NCBI RefSeq assembly: GCF_009905375.1
Contig: NC_133650.1
Span: 299,459,957-299,523,956, forward strand
DNA: 64,000 bases
Direction: 5' to 3'
DNA from: Apium graveolens
Lineage: Eukaryota; Streptophyta; Magnoliopsida; Apiales; Apiaceae
Shown here piece after piece: positions 58,700-64,000 of this stretch (within the stretch, counting starts at the first letter, position 1; each line of letters begins with the position of its first letter). The translations under genes were made by a program, and so were the position numbers. The notes below the pieces were generated by a model. The model saw only the letters and a list, made by a program, of their open reading frames with translations, was not told the DNA's origin and searched no databases.

Positions 58700-60913
58700 G
58701 AAATTAACAGAAATTTTCAGATTTTTGTTCGCAAGTTGTGTTCTGGGCAGTGAAGGCCGAAGAGTAGAGAAATAGAGGGAAAAGAATTGTGAGTCTCTTC
58801 CGGGAATGGGCTTGATGGGGAGTTGGGACCAGTTCATTTTTCTGAATAAACTCTCTTCTTTTTTTGCACTTCCTCGTGAAATTAAGTCAGGACTAGAGAG
58901 TACAAGAGTTGTTGAACATATTTTTTTCTTTCGGAAAATGTTGAAGCAGGTCTAAAGTTGTGTTTGGTTGGGAGACGTCAAAAAGAAAACTATGAATGGT
59001 TGTTCATATATTTCATCCGTGAGCATCTCCAACAGTCAACAAACAAGCTGGGATTTGAGGAGGGAGATTTTTTTTTGTACGAGTCTCTTCTTTCTCTCTT
59101 TTGAGAGCCCAAACCCCTCTCTTAAGTTCTAGGTAATCTCTATTAATAGACCAAACATTAAAAATTTGTAATTGTTCTGCTGATACTTAATGAAATTATT
59201 AAATTATTTTTATTTTTTGTTTTTTATTAAAATATTAAAACCGATTAAGATTGTACTTTAGTAACTGGTATAATGTACATCTCATGCAAATAAATGGCAC
59301 TCTTTTAAGACGTTATATAACTATTTAATTAACCTAATCTAATTAAACTCCTTTTTAAAGGTGTTATTATAACTATTTTATAAATTTAATCTAATTAGAA
59401 CACTAAATCATTTTATTTATCTATGCCATTATATTAGAAATAACTTAAATATAATTTGTTGGCAGATATATGATTAATAAAATATTTTACTTTAATTAAT
59501 AAAATATTAAAAAATAATAATATGATACTAAGTATTTAAAACAACCATGCATCGCACGAGTTTTAGGCTAATAATATATAATATAGTATAATCATCAAAA
59601 CCCTCATTTTTTTTATCCACTATTATTTGTCACGTGAGTTGACGTTACATTTAATGAAAATAAAATTTAATTAGGAGTGAATATAGAAAATATTATTAGA
59701 AAAGAATTTACATTAAATGTCAAAAAGCCAATATTTTTTATATTATATTTAAAATAGAGATAAGGAATTTTTGGAGATGTTCTAAGAGCAAAGAGTCATC
59801 TAAAATTTTCTCGAAATGTTTTTAAAAAAATCAACTCCTAATTATTTAGGAGTTAAAAACTTATTTTCATTACAACAATCTTCCTCAAATAGTTCTCTGT
59901 ATCTCTCTCTTATTACTCCAATACATAATTAAAATTTATATCATGCATGTTTAGTATATTGGAAAGTGAGAAAATAATACCCACAGTCCCATCGAAAACT
60001 CGTGGGGGAACGTGAAATTAGCATATATTTTAATGTTTTTCTAAATTACATTTACATTAATTATTTTATTTTTTTAATAAAAATTTGATGTTTGAAATTT
60101 AATAAAAAAATAAAAAAGTAAATTATAAAAATATATTTTATTTTCATCTTAAAATATGTATCGAGTGTTAAAAAAATATGCAGAAAATTGAATAAGACAC
60201 AAGGAATATAAAATGATTTAGGAAGAGCATGGCCTCTCAATCTTCACCATCGAGTAAGCAAATGAAGCTCCTAAAATTGTTTATGAAGACCAGTATTGTA
60301 AAAATTGGAAATATCGGTCGAACTACCCATTTAAAGATTGAATCGGTCAAATACTTTGTAGAGGATTAATCGGGGATTAATGGATTGAATCGGAAATTTA
60401 TCAGGGATTTTTAGAACACTTGAAGGGACAAAAATTTGTTGGAGTTCGTTTGAATTTCAAATTTATCTAACAATTTAAGGCCCTGTTTTGATATTGATGT
60501 TGGAGACATGTACAACATTTTTTTATTAAAAAGTTGCCGTTAGCAAAAACGTCTCTCATACTTTTAAAAAAGCTGCTTTCGACTTTTGCAGAGAATAGTT
60601 ATCTCAAAAATATTATTTTTACATAATATATCTCAAAATATGTATATATTAAAAAATTACAAATAATCATCTAATTTTTCTGACAGAACTTTTTCTACCA
60701 ACATTTTTTCTCACAGTAGAACAATTTTTAACAGCACTCTCAGACAAATCCAAGTCAGAGTTTAAATATCTTGTATAAGGAAAGAATGCTCCATTTTTTC
60801 CCGCATTCATCATCTTTGCCATTTCTATCGTAATCATGTACTCTTTGTTTTTTCAAATCTTCACCACAAACTCCATTATTTGTTGTTAAAATTTCATTTA
60901 TTATATTGCACTC
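58700..60913. other. Host intergenic DNA between elements F and I
   Basis: AT-rich with no long open frame and no recognisable gene. It contains a candidate MITE (59031-59786, listed separately) and, near 60320-60420, several AATCGG-containing short repeats. Confidence 0.6.
59031..59786. mobile_element. Candidate MITE
   Basis: The left edge GAGCATCTCCAACAG and the right edge TTTTTGGAGATGTTC form imperfect inverted repeats about 756 bp apart around AT-rich non-coding DNA. Ends with GAGCATCTCCAA are frequent in plant non-autonomous DNA elements. No target duplication is established. Confidence 0.4.
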
Positions 60914-61144
60914 TGTTAGATTGTAATCTCTATTTATCATAACTATGAATTGAGCATAAAAGCTGAAATATGCATTATATAGAAGAAGCAGGTGTTTTTG
61001 AATTGTGTTACAAGCCACACTCATTCTGAATACCAGACCCTATATTTATACTAGAACTTCTAACTAACTCCCATTACTCTATCCGGCTGTCATTCTATTT
61101 TGTTATTTTTTGATTTATTATTTTCTGGCGTCATATTGTTTACA
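60914..61144 (-). repeat. Element I 3' LTR (231 bp)
   Basis: On the minus strand it runs from TGTAAACAATATGACG to GATTACAATCTAACA. AGTATAAATATAGGG (minus, near 61040-61055) is the TATA region. The polypurine tract (GAGGGGGGA, minus) lies directly before it at about 61145-61153. The 5' LTR is outside the window. Confidence 0.75.
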
Positions 61145-63643
61145 TCCCCCCTCAAGATAGGAGGCTGAAACAGATTACAGACACCTAGCTTGGATAGCAA
61201 ATACTTGAGTTGATAAGAAGGTAGAGCCTTGGTGAAGAGATCTCCAGGTTGATGTTGACTTGGCAAATGATGAGGAACAATGACACCTTTTTGAATCTTC
61301 TCACGCACCAAGTGACAATCCATTTCAATGTGCTTGGTGCGTTCATGAAAAACAGGATTTGTTGCAATGTAGATAGATGATTGATTATCACAGAACAACT
61401 CAGCAGGACGAGCAATTGAAATCTTTAACTCAGCTAACAGAGAACGAAGCCAGGTAACCTCACAGCAGCAATCGGCCATTGACCTGTACTCAGCCTCTGC
61501 TGAAGAACGAGAAATGGTATGCTGTTTTTACTCTTCCAACTCACCAAAGCAGAACCAAGCTTAATGCAATACCCAGTGATAGATTGGCGAGTCAAACGAC
61601 AGGAACCCCAGTCAGCATCACAGAAGGCCTGAATATGAGAGGAGGTTTGAGCCGGAAAGAAAAGACCTTGACCACAATTACCTTTTAAATATTTAACCAG
61701 CTTCATAGCAGCCTGCATATGATTAATGCGAGGAGCTTGAAGGAACTGAGATAAAAAATGAACAGAGTACGAGATATCAGGCCTCGTAATTGTGAGGTAA
61801 ATAAGTCTGCCAATCAGACGTCGATATACAGTGGGATCAGCCATGAACATGGAGTCATCAAGAGCCAGGGTAGAATTTTGTTCAAGAGGAATGACAGCAG
61901 GTTTCGAATTGTCACAGTGAACATCTTTGAGAATATCCAATGTGTACTTTCGTTGATTGATATAGATCCCAGAGGTAGAACGAGCAACTTCTAAGCCAAG
62001 GAAATACTTCAGGGCACCCAAGTCCTTTATTCTGAATTTTGTGGCCAGAAAATCTTTAACCAGCTGCACCAAATTTACATCATTGCCGGAGAGGATCATG
62101 TCATCTACATACACGAGTAGAGTCACAATAGACTTGCCAGAAATTAAAAAGAAGAGACTGTGATCACATCGAGCCTGTTGAAACCCAAATTTAAGTAAGG
62201 CATCTGAAAGCTTCACAAACCAACATCGAGGGGCCTGTTTGAGTCCATAGAGACTCTTAAGTAACTTGCACACTAATTGCTGAGTAGGATATTTTTCACG
62301 AATATGCACAGGAGGGACATATCCTAGAGGAAGATCCATGTAAACATCATCCTGTAAGTCACCATGCAAAAATGCATTGGTGACATCAAGTTGAGTCAAT
62401 GACCAATTATATTGAGCAGCTAGAGCAAGGAGAACTCGAAGAGTTGTCATTTTGGCAACCGGAGCAAATGTATCAAAGTAGTCCAAACCCTTGGTTTGAG
62501 TAAATCCCTTAGCCACCAAGCGGGCTTTGTAACGATCAACCTCGCCATTGGGTAAATACTTAACCTTATACAACCATTTACACCCCACTACACGTTTATC
62601 AAGAGTGTACGGAACTACATCCCAAGTGTGATTTGCCTCAAGAGCAGCTAGCTCAATGCTCATAGCTGTACACCACTCAGTTTGAGTAACAGCATGTTTA
62701 AAACTAGCAGGTACAGGGATTTTGGTAATGTTGGCAATAAAGGTTTGATATGAGGGAGTAAATCGATCATATGTGAGATATTGAGTAAGAGGATAAAGGT
62801 CAGTACGAACTGTGTTTATCAGATGAGATGGTAACCCTGTATAATCTGCAAACTTGCGTGGCAATTGTTTAGTGCGAACTGGACGAGGTGCAGGAGGGAG
62901 AGTAACAGGCAAAGGAGAAGATTCCACGGTCTGAAGCTCAGGACTATCAGATGAAGTAGCAGTAGGAGTAGTGTCAGCAACCTCATCTAGGAGAGGTTCA
63001 TACAAAACAGAATCTGACTCGGAGAATAATGATATGGACACATCAGTGACGATATTCCGAAATGGGAACTCATGTTCCATAAATTTCACATGACGTGTGA
63101 CAAATATTTTTCGTGTATGTAAGTCAAGAACACGATAGCCTTTTTGAGCATAGGGATACCCAATAAAAACACATTTAGCAGCCCTGGCCTCAAACTTGTC
63201 ATGAGTAGTGGGAAGAGTAGATGCATAACATAGAGACCCAAATACTCGTAAACTATCATAGTCAGGAGGCTTCTTAAACAAGATCTCATATGGAGTTTTT
63301 CCATTCAAGACAGGAGTTGGAGTTCTATTGAGAAGATAGACAGCTGTTAGGATGCAATCACCCCAAAATTTAATGGGTAAACCAGCATGGAACCGAAGAG
63401 CTCTAGCTATATTCAGAATATGTCTGTGTTTGCGTTCCACTAGACCATTCTGTTGTGGTGTATAAACACAGCTGGTTTGATGTATAATACCAAGAGCATT
63501 AAAGATACTTGCAAGAGATTTATTTAAGAATTCAGTTCTGTTGTCTGTGCGAACAACCTTAACCGAAGTATTAAATTGATTTTGCACAACATGAATAAAA
63601 TTTGAAAACAAAGATGGAACAAGGGATTTATCATTTAATAAGT
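61090..63643 (-). pseudogene. Element I pol: IN-RT-RNase H with one frameshift
   Basis: Integrase shows RTDNRTEF (Arg where Gly is usual after Asn) and QQNGLVERKHR. RT has LDVTNAFLHGDLQDDVYM and LLVYVDDMILSG. The frame is open from the J junction to about 61520. One base is then missing in an A-run, and RNase H continues in the next frame (SSAEAEYRSMA is split by the shift; LFCDNQSSIYIATNP follows). The last codons run through the PPT into the 3' LTR and stop at 61090. It is otherwise well kept, so it is fairly young. Confidence 0.9.
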
Positions 63644-64000
63644 TGTTAGGAATATATGTGCATTAGTTTGATGATATGTTTAACAAAACACTTAAGTAGA
63701 AATTTAGTGTCAGTAGCCTCAACGGATAAGACCACTTTGGCTATCCGTTGATGGTGTAGCTTTACTTAGAAATAAGTCTAGTATTGTAGCATATTTCAGT
63801 CTCTGTATTTAAAATGTAATTCTTAGAAGTTGAGAGAAACTATAAGTCATGTTGACTACTAGATGATATGCAGATAGGAAGGCCAATTGTAAATATTTCA
63901 TGCCTTGTAATTTTGTATAAATGAAGTGGTATCAACGGATGACTTAAAGACCTTCAACGGATGAGAAGCTAAGCTTCAACGGATGTCTCTAAAGCTTCAA
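63644..64000. repeat. Element J: first 357 bp of an LTR, running off the right edge
   Basis: Begins TGTTAGGAATATATGTGC inside the integrase of I. It has four direct CAACGGAT words (63720, 63933, 63955, 63977) and one inverted copy (63743). TTTGTATAAATGAAG near 63912-63926 is TATA-like and suggests plus orientation. Neither the second end nor the coding part is visible, so its family is open. Confidence 0.7.

Larger units (their letters stand above)
60914..63643 (-). mobile_element. Element I: minus-strand Ty1/copia element, 5' part cut by J
   Basis: A 231-bp 3' LTR, a PPT and pol from integrase to RNase H. At 63643 the integrase frame is still open and is cut by the LTR of element J. Sequence style and the short LTR suggest the Ale/Retrofit group, without certainty. 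Confidence 0.88.

Noticed and set aside
60755..61024. 89-codon minus-strand frame at the LTR of element I
   Set aside because: It lies across the LTR end and flank; probably chance.

Overview
The window is nuclear DNA of a flowering plant, most likely a eudicot. It has GT-AG introns, an 86-residue ribosomal protein eS27 gene with plant-style promoter motifs, and Ty1/copia retrotransposons of plant-only lineages (Sirevirus type). I cannot name the species. No bacterial genes, rRNA, tRNA or CRISPR arrays were seen. Only about 10 kb (17455-25408 and 58700-60913) reads as host DNA. The rest is nested retrotransposons.

Left nest (1-17454). Element E is the 3' end of a plus-strand Sirevirus (env-position ORF plus 3' LTR). 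It is cut by element B, a plus-strand copia element with 1.66-kb LTRs. The 5' LTR of B is in turn cut by element A, a minus-strand Sirevirus whose 3' end lies off the left edge. B has a very long leader with a CpG-rich block and several hairpins, and its gag has lost most of its middle.

Host island (17455-25408). It holds a three-exon gene for a repeat-rich protein with two CCHC knuckles and two GRF zinc fingers, and a four-exon eS27 gene. Both are on the plus strand.

Right nest (25409-58694). Element F is an old plus-strand copia element with 0.3-kb LTRs and target duplication GAGGA. It holds a hAT-type MITE (duplication ATTGAGGT) and Sirevirus G (minus, 615-bp LTRs, duplication ATCTT). The gag of G is split by Sirevirus H (minus, 613-bp LTRs, duplication GACTG). 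H is nearly intact: gag and pol are open, and its env-position ORF has one stop codon. In the transcribed direction G and H read LTR, PBS, gag, TAG+TGA, pol, a 2.4-kb spacer with a small conserved ORF under its own TATA-like box, a 1236-codon env-position ORF, PPT, LTR.

Right end (60914-64000). Element I is a minus-strand copia element with a 231-bp LTR. Its integrase is cut by the first LTR of element J, which runs off the window.

The least-described parts are the small ORF between pol and the env-position ORF, the env-position protein itself (conserved, basic, no visible membrane features), the double stop with an acceptor-like sequence between gag and pol, and the structured leader of B.
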